From: Shewanella halotolerans
GTDB taxonomy: Bacteria; Pseudomonadota; Gammaproteobacteria; Enterobacterales; Shewanellaceae
Direction of reading: 5' to 3'
DNA: 64,000 nucleotides
Assembly (NCBI RefSeq): GCF_019457535.1
Contig: NZ_CP080417.1
Location: 2,418,001 to 2,482,000 of the forward strand
Below are positions 23,944 to 33,211 of this stretch, piece after piece (the first letter of the stretch is position 1; each line of letters opens with the position of its first letter). The position numbers and the translations under genes were made by a program. The notes under the pieces are model-generated. The model was not told where the DNA came from. It worked only from the letters and a program-made list of their open reading frames with translations, and searched no databases.

Positions 23944-24636
23944 TTATATCCCAAGCTCCTTCATCAGATCATCTGAATCGTCGACCACAACGGCACTATT
24001 AACTGCCGCCGACCAAGAAGGGTCTGCCGCTTGGCTTCCTTGACCGTGCTGGGCCAGCAAGGCATCGGGATCGTCTTCCTCATGCTCGAAATCTGCCAGC
24101 TTGATAAATTCAGTCTTATCCATGGCGTATTCCAGATAGAAGATATGGTTTCTGGCGGTCTTGAAGGCGACGCGGCGCGCCACCGCCTCATCCAGGTTGG
24201 TGTCGATGGAGATGGTCAGTTCTTTGTTAATGGTCAGCATCTTAGGCTGACTCTGATTAATCGAGGTCTGCAGCTCCTTGTTTACCTTGACGATAAAGTC
24301 ACCCAGGATCTGGTTCATCAACTCGCCCATCACATCGCCCACCTCATCCGAGGTATGGGAGAAGGCCAGCTCAGATTCGGGCATCCCCATCTGTTTCATA
24401 TAGGCTTGGTAGATCTCCACCGCCGCCGGGGCCGAAAAGTTGATCACCACAAGGCCTGAGAATCCACCGTCGAAGATGGAGAAGCAGCCAAGATCTGGCT
24501 TGAGGCAGGTCTTAGTGATGCTCTGCACCATGGCGGCATGGCTCACCTGGCTGCCCGTGGTACTGGTCAGCACGCGGCACACCGAATGGCAGAGTTTTAA
24601 CAAAATATCGTCGGAACTGATCACTTGCGAGGTCAT
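23944..24636 (-). CDS. DUF3334 family protein, CheX/CheC-like
   Basis: This 230-residue cytoplasmic protein matches DUF3334, known mainly in Shewanella, Vibrio and relatives. The segment SDEVGDVMGELMNQILGDF resembles the E-x2-N helix of CheC/CheX phosphatases that dephosphorylate CheY. The C-terminus is acidic (DDSDDLMKELGI). A chemotaxis-linked role is suggested by this resemblance and by the divergent chemoreceptor gene. I start at the ATG of 24634-24636 because the family begins with an ISSDDILLKLC-type sequence; a longer frame to 24705 adds a hydrophobic, unmatched stretch. Confidence 0.75.
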   Translation of the reverse strand: MTSQVISSDDILLKLCHSVCRVLTSTTGSQVSHAAMVQSITKTCLKPDLGCFSIFDGGFSGLVVINFSAPAAVEIYQAYMKQMGMPESELAFSHTSDEVGDVMGELMNQILGDFIVKVNKELQTSINQSQPKMLTINKELTISIDTNLDEAVARRVAFKTARNHIFYLEYAMDKTEFIKLADFEHEEDDPDALLAQHGQGSQAADPSWSAAVNSAVVVDDSDDLMKELGI

Positions 24637-25028
24637 AGTCTCATCACATGTCAAAAAAGAGTCATACTCCATTCTGCGCGCTATTACGATAAAAATCAAA
24701 ATCAAAACAGGGGATTAGTTAATTCTCATTCAGCGGCGAAATAACAACCAGATCTGCGGTTCGTAAAATCGTGACATCTTGTACGGTTCTCCGTCATCCG
24801 CTCCCTATCAAAGGCCTTTAAAAAACGCCGTTAACTGCCTCACAAAGGATGTAACACACATTGTTCGGTTGCGTAAAAATGCCAAAAAGATCCAGAGTCA
24901 ACGTGAGCCAGTTCAATTAATTAACAATAAACAGTCAATCGATTGACTATTCGTTGCCACCGCATTCTCAACCCTTTCGTTAGCCTGTATATTAGCAACA
25001 TTTAACCGGGCTAATGATAGGACATAAC
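24637..25028. other. Divergent promoter region, DUF3334 and chemoreceptor
   Basis: This 390-bp region contains a perfect 16-bp palindrome, AGTCAATCGATTGACT, at 24933-24948, about 80 bp before the chemoreceptor start. No gene is seen. Confidence 0.5.
24933..24948. promoter_or_regulatory. Perfect 16-bp palindrome, candidate operator
   Basis: AGTCAATCGATTGACT reads the same on both strands, in an AT-rich setting (AACAATAAAC upstream). Its place between divergent genes is typical for a dimeric regulator's site. I do not recognise the regulator. Confidence 0.45.
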
Positions 25029-26666
25029 ATGCTTGCGATCCTCAGAAGGTTCACCATTCTACAGCGCCTCATCTTAATGCTGGTGCTTGCCGCCATAGGC
25101 ACCTTTGTCTTCGCCAGCTTTTCGATCAACGAGCAGCGCAACAACCTGATTAAGCAGAAATGGCTGCAAAACGACGCGCAGCTATCCACGCTCCTGAGTG
25201 TGATCGACACTCACTACCGCCAGAGCCAGCAAAATATCCTGACGCCAGAAGACGCCCAGCGAGAGGCGGCGAATCTGGTCAATCAGATCCAATATGGCGA
25301 GAGCGGCTATTTCCTGCTGTTCGATGCAGATCATACCCTGCTGGCCAATGGCGCATCGCCTGACCAGCTCGGCATTAAGGCATCAAAGCTCACCAGCCAG
25401 ATGGGCGGCAAGGCTTTAGATAAGTTACTGGACAAGGCCATGGCCTCGGGCATCGCCAAGGCCGGCATGGAGATGAGAAACCCCATCACAGGCGAGCAGG
25501 AAGAAGCCCTAATGGAGGCCCGCACCTTCCCCGCCTGGCAGTGGACACTGGTGACTACCTCTTACATGAGCGATGTCAACGACACCACCATCAGCGTGAT
25601 GTACAACTATCTGGGGATCATGTTGCTGATCTCTGTGCCTATCTTTGCCTTCTTCCTGATCCTCAATCACTCCATCAGCTCGCCGTTGAATCAGGCGATC
25701 GATGCGATGAAAGATATTGCCGAGGGTGAAGGCGATCTGACCAAGCGCCTGCCCACCCAGGGCAAAGATGAAGTGGTGGCTCTGGCCATCGCCTTCAACA
25801 GCTTTGTCGGTAAGATCAACAAGATGGTCGCGGATCTGCAGCCGGTGGGACACGATCTCAACCAGGACGCCGACCGTTTATTTAATGCCGTTGCCGAATC
25901 TAACGCCAGTGTCGATCACCTGCATCAGGAGACCAGTAGCGTCGCCACCGCCATCAATCAGATGCTCTCCACCACCCATGAGATGGCCAGCAGCACCCAG
26001 CAGGCAGCCGATGCGGCCAATAGCGTCAAGCAGCAGGCTCAGGACAGTAAGCAGCAGATGGACGGCACGGTAGAGAATACCCATAAGTTGGTTCAGGAGC
26101 TGAAGAATGCCGAAGGTATCACCCAGCACCTTGGGGTGTCTTCCGAGCAGATTGGCAGCATATTGGATGTGATCCGCGGTATCGCCGATCAAACCAACCT
26201 GTTGGCGCTAAACGCCGCCATCGAGGCCGCCCGCGCCGGCGCTCATGGTCGCGGCTTCGCCGTGGTAGCCGATGAGGTTCGCGCCCTGGCCAATCGCACC
26301 CAGGACTCCACCAACGAGATCCAGAAGATCATCACTGACATTCAAAATGGCGTCGCCAACGTGATGCACAGCAACAGCGATACCCAGACCCAATCGGTCG
26401 AGCTGCAGCAGCAAGCCCAGGCCGTGGGTGAATCCCTCAACACCATCCTGGAGCTGATCGCCCATATCAGCGACATGAACACCCAACTGGCCAGTGCCAC
26501 CGAGGAGCAGTCACTGGTGACCGAGGAGATCAACCGCAACATCTGCAGCATCACTGAGCTGTCTGAGGTATCGGTCAAGGCCAACGAGAGCAATCGCATG
26601 GCGGCCGAGTCTCTGCGTCAGATCAGCCAGACCAGCGCCAAGATCTTGGGTCAGTTCAAGGTATAA
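25029..26666 (+). CDS. Methyl-accepting chemotaxis protein with single Cache domain
   Basis: This 545-residue chemoreceptor has a first transmembrane helix (about 12-32), a periplasmic single-Cache sensor domain (about 35-190, with YGESGYFLLFDADHTLL and FPAWQWTLVTTSYM), a second helix (about 195-218), a HAMP domain (SSPLNQAIDAMKDIAEGEGDL) and a cytoplasmic signalling domain. The hairpin tip contains IADQTNLLALNAAIEAA and GRGFAVVADEVRALANRT, typical of receptors that bind CheW/CheA. The ligand is unknown; this Cache type often binds small carboxylates. AGGA lies seven bases before the ATG at 25029, which decides the start over the ATG at 25014. Confidence 0.9.
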   Translation: MLAILRRFTILQRLILMLVLAAIGTFVFASFSINEQRNNLIKQKWLQNDAQLSTLLSVIDTHYRQSQQNILTPEDAQREAANLVNQIQYGESGYFLLFDADHTLLANGASPDQLGIKASKLTSQMGGKALDKLLDKAMASGIAKAGMEMRNPITGEQEEALMEARTFPAWQWTLVTTSYMSDVNDTTISVMYNYLGIMLLISVPIFAFFLILNHSISSPLNQAIDAMKDIAEGEGDLTKRLPTQGKDEVVALAIAFNSFVGKINKMVADLQPVGHDLNQDADRLFNAVAESNASVDHLHQETSSVATAINQMLSTTHEMASSTQQAADAANSVKQQAQDSKQQMDGTVENTHKLVQELKNAEGITQHLGVSSEQIGSILDVIRGIADQTNLLALNAAIEAARAGAHGRGFAVVADEVRALANRTQDSTNEIQKIITDIQNGVANVMHSNSDTQTQSVELQQQAQAVGESLNTILELIAHISDMNTQLASATEEQSLVTEEINRNICSITELSEVSVKANESNRMAAESLRQISQTSAKILGQFKV

Positions 26667-26710
26667 AACTAATCTCTTAATTTGACACTGTAAGCCAGAC
26701 TAGAGATAAA

Positions 26711-26738
26711 GAAGGGAGCCAGATGGCTCCCTTTTGTT
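26711..26738 (+). terminator. Intrinsic terminator after chemoreceptor
   Basis: AAGGGAGCC and GGCTCCCTT pair with a four-base loop, followed by TTGTTTT. Confidence 0.85.
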
Positions 26739-26881
26739 TTGCCGAAAAGGCGAAAAGTAGTTTATCGTCCCGGCTTGAATACAGGCACTAAAAATCCCAG
26801 CTCAAAGCTCGACAGCGGGCGTTAAATCTGTGATAAGCTTAACGACATCACATTTTTCAGCATCGATGGGATCACATAACC

Positions 26882-27274
26882 ATGGCTCGAATGACGTTAG
26901 CGGTACATCCTCAGCTATACAGTATTCACAGCTTCAGCCCAGACAGTGAGTTAGTGCCCGAGGTGTTTCGTCAGCCCATGTTTTTCATCGGCAAGACCAA
27001 AGATGAACTCTCAGTGGTGGTTCCCGCCGAGCTGCAACTCGACAGCCTCGAAGAGGAGAGCGACTGGCGCTGCCTCGAGGTAGTCGGTCCGCTGGGTTTC
27101 TCCATGACGGGGATCCTCGCCAGCGTCTCAGGCACCTTGGCAGAAGCCAAGATCAGCATCTTTGCCATCTCTACCTTCGATACCGATTATATTCTGGTGA
27201 AGAAGGACAAACTGCAACAGGCGATACAGGCGCTGAAGAAGACCAACTATCAGATCATTCATTACCAGGCCTAA
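26882..27274 (+). CDS. ACT-domain protein
   Basis: This 130-residue protein has a short N-terminal strand region and a C-terminal ACT domain (WRCLEVVGPLGFSMTGILAS, VSGTLAEAKISIFAIST, YILVKKDKLQQAIQAL). ACT domains bind amino acids and regulate metabolism; relatives in this COG are stand-alone and uncharacterised. CATAACCATGG contains only a weak ribosome-binding site. It stands 31 bp before ptsH in the same direction, so it may be co-transcribed with the general PTS genes, which is not the usual enterobacterial order. Confidence 0.8.
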   Translation: MARMTLAVHPQLYSIHSFSPDSELVPEVFRQPMFFIGKTKDELSVVVPAELQLDSLEEESDWRCLEVVGPLGFSMTGILASVSGTLAEAKISIFAISTFDTDYILVKKDKLQQAIQALKKTNYQIIHYQA

Positions 27275-27305
27275 GCGCCGCGCGTCATTTCCAAAGAGCG
27301 AGTTT

Positions 27306-27563
27306 ATGTACCAAAAAACAGTCACCATCATGGCCGAGCACGGCATTCATACCCGGCCAGCCGCCCTGCTCGTGAAAGCTGCTAAGGCCTATGATTGTGA
27401 CATCATAGTGGAATGCCAGGGCAAGCAGGCCAGCGCCAAGAGCCTGTTTAAGCTGCAGACCCTGGGCCTTTATAAGGGCGTTGAGGTCAAGGTCAGCGCC
27501 GATGGCGAGCAGGCAAAGCCGGCGGTTGATACCGTTGCCGAACTGCTCATCACCTTAAGTTAA
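27306..27563 (+). CDS. ptsH: Phosphocarrier protein HPr
   Basis: This 85-residue protein is the general PTS phosphocarrier. His15 in EHGIHTRPAA receives phosphate from EI, and Ser46 lies in SAKSLFKLQTLGL. Length is normal. It passes phosphate to sugar-specific EIIA proteins, of which only EIIA-Glc is encoded here. It is the start of ptsH-ptsI-crr, with AAAGAGCGAG before the ATG. Confidence 0.95.
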   Translation: MYQKTVTIMAEHGIHTRPAALLVKAAKAYDCDIIVECQGKQASAKSLFKLQTLGLYKGVEVKVSADGEQAKPAVDTVAELLITLS

Positions 27564-27574
27564 CAGGAGTCAGG

Positions 27575-29281
27575 ATGACGATGAGAGGCATAGCGGTATC
27601 GGCGGGCATCGCCTTCGGGCAGGCAAAGGTGCTACGCACCTATGAAAGCAAACTCGACTATCACCTCTTGCCTCCCTCCCAGCTCGCCCGCGAGCAGCAA
27701 AGACTCAATCGCGCCCTCAAGACCCTCATCAAACAAAGCCAGGCCTGCGCCGCCAAGCTAGATCCAGAATCGGACAACTACCAGCTGATCGAAGCCGATC
27801 TCCTCCTGTTAGAGGATGAGGAGTTACTGGCCGAACTCAGCGACACCATAGGCAAGCGCCAGTTTTCTGCGGCCCTGGCGGTGGAGCACAGCTTCGCCAA
27901 ACAGGCCCAGGCGATGCAAGAGGCAGACTCCCCCTATCTCGCAAGGCGCGCCGAAGATGTGCTGAGTCTGGGTCAGCGCCTGATCCGCACCCTGCTTACC
28001 GGACACTGCGACAATCTCAGCCGCCTGCCGGAAAATGCTATCGTCCTAGCCAAAGATATTACCCCGGCCGAGTTCGCCACCCTGCCACTGGAGCGCATCA
28101 GCGCCCTGGTACTGCAGACCGGCGGCGTCACCAGCCATACCGCGATCCTGGCCCGCAGCGCCGGCATTCCCACCTTGATGAGCTGCCCCTGGCAGACGCT
28201 AGAGGTGATAGATGGCATGACACTGGCGGTGGATGCCATCAATGGCGAGCTCTATCTGGAGCCCGACGAGACACAGATAAGCGCTCTTGACGCCCAGAAA
28301 CAGCAGGCGGACGAGCGCAAGTCGGCGCTACTGGCCTTAAAAGGCACAGTCACCCAGACTAAGGATGGCCGCTCCATTCCCCTGCTGGCGAATGTCGGTT
28401 GTATCAGCGAGATCAATCATCTGGCGGATGTGGGCGCCGAGGGGGTTGGCCTGTTTCGCACCGAATTTCTGTTTATGAACAACCATGAACTGCCAGACGA
28501 GAACCGCCAGTATCAGCTCTATTGTGACGCTTTGCAGCTGCTCGACGGCAAACCGCTGACCATTCGCAGCATGGATCTGGGCGCCGACAAGGAGGTGCCC
28601 GCCCTCGCCATGGACAGCGAGGAGAATCCGGCGCTGGGCCTCAGAGGCGTCAGGTACACGCTCGCCCATCCTAAGCTGTTTAGCGCCCAGCTCAGGGCGA
28701 TCCTCAGGGCCGCCAACCATGGTCCTATCCGCCTCATGTTTCCTATGGTCAATCAGGTCGAGGAACTCGAAGCGGTACTGGCGCTGCTGGAGCAGTGCAA
28801 ACAGGAGCTTGTGGAGGCGGAGAAAGGCTTTGGTGAACTCGAGCTTGGCATAGTGGTGGAAACCCCGGCGGCGGTGTTTAATCTCGCCTCCATGCTCCCG
28901 CTGCTGGATTTTGTCAGCATAGGCACCAACGATCTCACCCAATATACTATGGCCGCCGACCGCGCCAATCCGCTGCTGATCGACCAATATCCGGTGCTCT
29001 CGCCGGTGATCATCCGCCTGATCTCCCAGATCATAGATCAGGCCAAGGCCGCCAAGGTGCGGGTCTCCATGTGTGGCGAGCTGGCCAGTAACCCCAGCGC
29101 CACGGCGCTCCTGATCGGCCTTGGGCTCGAGGAGTTTAGCGTCAACCTGGCCTCACTACTCGAGGTTAAACAGGCCCTCAGTCGTTGGTCTTATCCAGAT
29201 TGTGTCGAACTTGCGCACAAGGCCTTGCAAATTTCGCGCATCGATGCGTTAAATCAATTATTAACACACTGTCACTCTTGA
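27575..29281 (+). CDS. ptsI: Phosphoenolpyruvate-protein phosphotransferase (Enzyme I)
   Basis: This 568-residue cytoplasmic enzyme takes phosphate from PEP and transfers it to HPr. The N-terminal HPr-binding/phosphohistidine region includes TGGVTSHTAILARSAGIP with His188 as the active site. The C-terminal PEP-binding barrel shows GVGLFRTEFLFM, NPALGLRG, FPMVNQVEEL, IGTNDLTQYTMAADR and VSMCGELASNP with the catalytic Cys. AGGAGTCAGG precedes ATGACGATG, so the start could also be six bases later. It is 11 bp downstream of ptsH. Confidence 0.95.
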   Translation: MTMRGIAVSAGIAFGQAKVLRTYESKLDYHLLPPSQLAREQQRLNRALKTLIKQSQACAAKLDPESDNYQLIEADLLLLEDEELLAELSDTIGKRQFSAALAVEHSFAKQAQAMQEADSPYLARRAEDVLSLGQRLIRTLLTGHCDNLSRLPENAIVLAKDITPAEFATLPLERISALVLQTGGVTSHTAILARSAGIPTLMSCPWQTLEVIDGMTLAVDAINGELYLEPDETQISALDAQKQQADERKSALLALKGTVTQTKDGRSIPLLANVGCISEINHLADVGAEGVGLFRTEFLFMNNHELPDENRQYQLYCDALQLLDGKPLTIRSMDLGADKEVPALAMDSEENPALGLRGVRYTLAHPKLFSAQLRAILRAANHGPIRLMFPMVNQVEELEAVLALLEQCKQELVEAEKGFGELELGIVVETPAAVFNLASMLPLLDFVSIGTNDLTQYTMAADRANPLLIDQYPVLSPVIIRLISQIIDQAKAAKVRVSMCGELASNPSATALLIGLGLEEFSVNLASLLEVKQALSRWSYPDCVELAHKALQISRIDALNQLLTHCHS

Positions 29282-29310
29282 TAATTTTTGAGTATGCTAG
29301 GCATAATTTA
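29279..29310 (+). promoter_or_regulatory. Candidate internal promoter for crr
   Basis: TTGATA and CATAAT are separated by 18 bp just after the ptsI stop codon. A separate crr promoter inside or after ptsI is known in enteric bacteria, so this is plausible but unproven. Confidence 0.4.
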
Positions 29311-29347
29311 TCACGACACTACCGCGTGCTAACACAGGGGCAAGTTA

Positions 29348-29857
29348 ATGGGATTTTTGAGCCGCATAAGACGTTTAATTTCTGGTCAGCCACCCATCAC
29401 GGGCGGCATCGACGTTTACGCGCCAGTGTCGGGCGAGATAGTGGCTATCGAGAAAGTGCCTGATGTGGTGTTTGCCGAGAAGATAGTCGGCGACGGCATC
29501 GCCATCGCGCCCAAAGGCAAACAGATAGTGGCGCCAGTAGATGGCACCATAGGTAAGATTTTCGAAACCAACCACGCCTTCAGTATTGAGTCACCCCAGG
29601 GACTCGAGCTGTTTGTGCATTTCGGCGTCGGCACGGTAGAACTCAGGGGCAACGGCTTTACCCGTCTGGCCGAAGAGGGTCAACAGGTTAAGGCTGGCGA
29701 TCCCATACTCGAATTCGATCTCGACTACCTCAAGGCCCATGTCGAGAGCCTGCTCACCCCTGTGGTGCTGGCGAACATGGAAGATATTCAGGGACTGGAC
29801 AAGCGTCACGGCAGTATCGAAGCCGGTAAAGATGTGATCTTCTCGGTTCAGCTTTAA
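29348..29857 (+). CDS. crr: PTS EIIA-Glc (Crr)
   Basis: This 169-residue protein carries phosphate on a histidine and, in enteric bacteria, regulates adenylate cyclase and sugar permeases. Both key histidines are present: His76 in TNHAFSIES and His91 (phosphorylated) in ELFVHFGVGTV. The N-terminal MGFLSRIRRLI is an amphipathic helix of the type that binds membrane. A 66-bp gap separates it from ptsI. No EIICB partner is present here, so a regulatory role may dominate. Confidence 0.95.
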   Translation: MGFLSRIRRLISGQPPITGGIDVYAPVSGEIVAIEKVPDVVFAEKIVGDGIAIAPKGKQIVAPVDGTIGKIFETNHAFSIESPQGLELFVHFGVGTVELRGNGFTRLAEEGQQVKAGDPILEFDLDYLKAHVESLLTPVVLANMEDIQGLDKRHGSIEAGKDVIFSVQL

Positions 29858-29935
29858 TCCCTATCCTTACAATTAACGGTTCACTCTGATTGATATACCT
29901 ATCGCTTTCCCCGGTGTCTTGGCGCCGGGCAGCGG

Positions 29936-29970
29936 CTTCTCACCTTGACCTGGGTGATTTTTTTTCAAAC
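29936..29970 (+). terminator. Probable terminator after crr
   Basis: TCACC and GGTGA pair across an eight-base loop and are followed by TTTTTTTT. The stem is short but the T-tract is strong. Confidence 0.6.
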
Positions 29971-30141
29971 AGACACTTGCCCTGTGCTTACCCCTTGAGG
30001 CGAACTCGACTCGGTGCCACAATAACCAAAAAAAGACCTGCAAGTCACTGCACTTGCCAGCAAAACTGACCGAAGTGACTGACACGATTAAGACATCACA
30101 ACGTTTCTGGTCAGACGTTACCCCATACGGAGAATCAGATT

Positions 30142-30486
30142 TTGACCCTATACGGTATTAAGAATTGCGACACAGTTAAGAAAGCCCTCAAATGGCTCGA
30201 TGCCAACCAACAAGCCGTCACCTTTCACGACTTTCGCGTCGACGGTCTCACCGAAGCGCAGCTTAACACCTGGGTCGAACAGATTGGCTGGGAGAGCCTG
30301 TTCAACAAACGCAGCACCAGTTTCCGTAACCTGAGCGACGCCGAGAAGACCGACATAGACCAAGCCAAAGCCGTTGCCCTCATGCTCACCTATCCGACCC
30401 TGATCAAGCGTCCGGTGCTGGAACATCAGGGAGCAATCAGCGTTGGTTTCAAGCCGGCCCAATATGAGGAGATCTTCAACCGATGA
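30142..30486 (+). CDS. yffB: ArsC/Spx-family protein YffB
   Basis: This 114-residue thioredoxin-fold protein begins LTLYGIKNCDTVKKALKWLD; Cys9 is the single conserved cysteine of the YffB group, and the PTLIKRPVLE segment is conserved across ArsC-like proteins. The start is a TTG (30142-30144) with GGAG nine bases before; the family normally begins directly before this TLYGIKNCD segment, which supports this unusual start. Its stop overlaps the dapE start by four bases (ATGA), and it also neighbours dapE in enteric bacteria. Confidence 0.88.
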   Translation: MTLYGIKNCDTVKKALKWLDANQQAVTFHDFRVDGLTEAQLNTWVEQIGWESLFNKRSTSFRNLSDAEKTDIDQAKAVALMLTYPTLIKRPVLEHQGAISVGFKPAQYEEIFNR

Positions 30487-31613
30487 GCCAGGATGTCCTC
30501 ACGCTGGCCCAAGATCTGATTGCCAGAGCCTCGGTCACCCCGCTAGACGAAGGTTGTCAGCCACTGATGGCCAAACGCCTCGCGGCCAAGGGATTTAATA
30601 TCGAACCTATGGTGTTCGAAGACACCACCAATATGTGGGCGCGCCGCGGTGATCAAGGCCCGCTGTTTTGCTTTGCCGGCCATACGGATGTGGTGCCAGT
30701 GGGCGATCTTAATCGCTGGCACACGCCCCCCTTCGAGCCCGTGGTGATCGACGGCTACCTTCACGGACGCGGCGCCGCCGACATGAAAGGCTCACTGGCC
30801 GCCATGGTGGTCGCCACCGAGCGTTTTGTCGACAAGCACCCGGATCACAATGGCTCCATCGCCTTTCTGATCACCAGCGACGAGGAAGGCCCCTTCATCA
30901 ACGGTACCACCCGGGTGATCGACACCCTGGAGGCCCGTAACGAGAAGATCACCTGGTCTCTGGTTGGCGAACCCTCCTCTACCCATAAGCTGGGGGATAT
31001 CGTCAAGAACGGTCGTCGCGGCAGCCTCACGGGTAACCTGACGGTCAAGGGCGTTCAGGGCCATGTCGCCTATCCCCATCTGGCCGACAACCCCATCCAC
31101 AAGGCGGCTCCCGCCCTGGATGAGTTGGCGCGCATGAAGTGGGACAACGGCAATGAGTTTTTCCCGCCCACCAGCTTCCAGATAGCCAACATCAATGGTG
31201 GCACCGGCGCCTCTAACGTGATCCCGGGTAGCCTGGAGGTGATGTTTAACTTCCGCTACTCCACCGAAGTGACTGCCGAGATCTTGATCCAGCGGGTGCT
31301 CAACATCTTAGATGCCCATGGACTGGACTATGAGATCAGCTGGATCTTCAACGGCCTGCCGTTTCTCACCGACGCGGGCCCACTACTGGACGCCACCCGC
31401 GAAGCCATCTATGAGATCACGGGCACCGAAACCGATCCCCAGACCTCGGGCGGCACCTCGGATGGGCGCTTCATCGCCCCCACGGGCGCCCAGGTGATCG
31501 AGCTTGGCCCGGTTAACGCCACCATTCACAAGGTGAACGAGTGCGTCAAGGTCGAGGATATCGAGCAGCTGGCCAAGGTGTATGAACGTATCCTGGAAAA
31601 ACTGCTTTGCTAA
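30483..31613 (+). CDS. dapE: Succinyl-diaminopimelate desuccinylase
   Basis: This 376-residue di-zinc M20-family hydrolase cleaves N-succinyl-LL-diaminopimelate in lysine and peptidoglycan-precursor synthesis. Metal ligands and catalytic residues are seen in CFAGHTDVVPVGD, GRGAADMKGSLA, ITSDEEGPF (catalytic Glu), VGEPSST and the C-terminal PVNATIHKVNECV. Size is standard. It is translationally coupled to yffB (4-bp overlap), and its end overlaps the start of the M15 peptidase gene. Confidence 0.95.
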   Translation: MSQDVLTLAQDLIARASVTPLDEGCQPLMAKRLAAKGFNIEPMVFEDTTNMWARRGDQGPLFCFAGHTDVVPVGDLNRWHTPPFEPVVIDGYLHGRGAADMKGSLAAMVVATERFVDKHPDHNGSIAFLITSDEEGPFINGTTRVIDTLEARNEKITWSLVGEPSSTHKLGDIVKNGRRGSLTGNLTVKGVQGHVAYPHLADNPIHKAAPALDELARMKWDNGNEFFPPTSFQIANINGGTGASNVIPGSLEVMFNFRYSTEVTAEILIQRVLNILDAHGLDYEISWIFNGLPFLTDAGPLLDATREAIYEITGTETDPQTSGGTSDGRFIAPTGAQVIELGPVNATIHKVNECVKVEDIEQLAKVYERILEKLLC

Positions 31614-32371
31614 CCCCTGACGCCAATAGCCGTAAGACAGCCAAAGCCCCTGCTAGCGCTAGCAAGCAAAACCTAAGCGGGCTAGATCTATACGGCGATG
31701 GCAACTTGCCCCTGATGGATTGTCAGGGGCACAAATTGGCCGCCGAGTGCGCCGCTCAGTTCATTAAGATGCAGACAGCCGCCTCCATTGACGGCATAGA
31801 GATAGCCATCTGCTCTAGCTACCGCGATTTTGATCGCCAGCTAGGGATCTGGAATGCCAAGGCGAGTGGCAAAAGGCCTGTTCTAGACAAGGCCTCTCGC
31901 CCCATAGATATCCATAGCCTAGACGACAATCAGCTGCTGGATGCCATCTTACTCTGGTCGGCCCTGCCCGGCATGTCGCGCCATCACTGGGGCACAGATC
32001 TCGACCTGTTTGATGCTAAAAACATCAGCCGTGAATCGTTACAGCTCATCGACAGCGAATATCACCCGGGCGGCCCCTGTCATCAGCTGCATCTGTGGTT
32101 AATGGCAAATGCCGCCGATTTCGGCTTCTATTTTCCCTATCAGTTAGGTCTAAGTGGCGTTAGCCCAGAGCCCTGGCACCTGAGCTATTATCCCCTCGCT
32201 GATTCGTATCTGGTTGCCTTCGATACAGATAAGCTTAAGGCGCGGCTCGAGCAGGCGAATATTGAGCTTAAAGCCCCTATTCTCACCCGTCTGGAGGCGC
32301 TGGTTTCGAGCTACGTCCATTTCGTCGCGCCCTCACCAAACGGGCCGGTTAACCCCATTATCAAGAAGTGA
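31607..32371 (+). CDS. M15-family D-alanyl-D-alanine carboxypeptidase
   Basis: This 254-residue protein has the VanY/M15B zinc peptidase pattern: SSYRDFDRQLGIWNAK (substrate-binding Arg), SRHHWGTDLDLFD with the first zinc His and Asp, and EPWHLSYYPLAD with the catalytic Glu and second His. No clear signal peptide is seen, so the export route is uncertain. The start is TTG at 31607, overlapping the dapE stop; a later start is possible. It trims D-Ala from peptidoglycan precursors or turnover products. Confidence 0.83.
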   Translation: MLTPDANSRKTAKAPASASKQNLSGLDLYGDGNLPLMDCQGHKLAAECAAQFIKMQTAASIDGIEIAICSSYRDFDRQLGIWNAKASGKRPVLDKASRPIDIHSLDDNQLLDAILLWSALPGMSRHHWGTDLDLFDAKNISRESLQLIDSEYHPGGPCHQLHLWLMANAADFGFYFPYQLGLSGVSPEPWHLSYYPLADSYLVAFDTDKLKARLEQANIELKAPILTRLEALVSSYVHFVAPSPNGPVNPIIKK

Positions 32372-32377
32372 TTTCAC

Positions 32378-33211
32378 ATGAACCTCGACAGTTTTCGTCA
32401 CAGTTTCAATCTAAACGGCCAGCAGATAAGCTATCTGGATATCGGACAGGGTCCGGTACTCCTGCTGGGCCACAGCTACCTTTGGGATAGCGCCATGTGG
32501 GCGCCGCAGATCGCCCACCTGAGCCAGCACTACCGCTGTATCGTGCCCGATCTCTGGGCGCATGGTCATTCAGATCTGCTTCCAAACGATTGCCGCTCAC
32601 TCAAACATCTGGCCGAGCATTACCTGGCGCTAATGGACAGCCTGGAGATCGATGAGTTTTCCATTCTTGGCTTGTCAGTTGGCGGCATGTGGGGCGCCGA
32701 GTTGACCCTGATGGCGCCGCGCCGGGTAAAGACCCTGGTGATGATGGGATGTTTCCTCGGCTTCGAACCTGAAGTCAGCCGCGCCAAGTATTACGCCATG
32801 CTCGATGCCATGACCGCCGCAGGCCAATTAGCTGCGCCGCTGATCGAGCAGATAGCGCCGCTATTCTTTAGTGATAATGTCGAGCAGACACAGCCCGAGC
32901 TTATCGCTTCCTTCAAGGCGTCCCTCGCGAGCCTGCCGCCCGAACGGCTGGAGAGCATATCACGCCTTGGCCGCATCATCTTCGGTCGCCGCGACATCAT
33001 GGAAGATATCGAACAGCTGACCCTGCCGACCCTTATCATGACGGGCACCCAGGATAAGCCCAGACCCGTGCTGGAAGCCTATCTGATGCACGATGCCATC
33101 GACGGCAGCGAATTTTTGCATATCCCGGAGGCGGGACATATCTCGACACTGGAACAGAGTGAGTGGATCAATCAGCACCTGAGTGACTTTTTCGGAAAGC
33201 ACTTAGGATAA
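32378..33211 (+). CDS. Alpha/beta hydrolase
   Basis: This 277-residue protein has the alpha/beta-hydrolase fold: oxyanion-hole region LLGHSYLWDSAMW, nucleophile elbow LGLSVGGMW with Ser, acid region LIMTGTQDKPRP (Asp) and the catalytic His in PEAGHISTLEQ. Substrate is unknown; esterase, lactonase or peptidase are all possible. It lies six bases after the M15 gene, the last gene of the probable yffB-dapE operon. Confidence 0.85.
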   Translation: MNLDSFRHSFNLNGQQISYLDIGQGPVLLLGHSYLWDSAMWAPQIAHLSQHYRCIVPDLWAHGHSDLLPNDCRSLKHLAEHYLALMDSLEIDEFSILGLSVGGMWGAELTLMAPRRVKTLVMMGCFLGFEPEVSRAKYYAMLDAMTAAGQLAAPLIEQIAPLFFSDNVEQTQPELIASFKASLASLPPERLESISRLGRIIFGRRDIMEDIEQLTLPTLIMTGTQDKPRPVLEAYLMHDAIDGSEFLHIPEAGHISTLEQSEWINQHLSDFFGKHLG

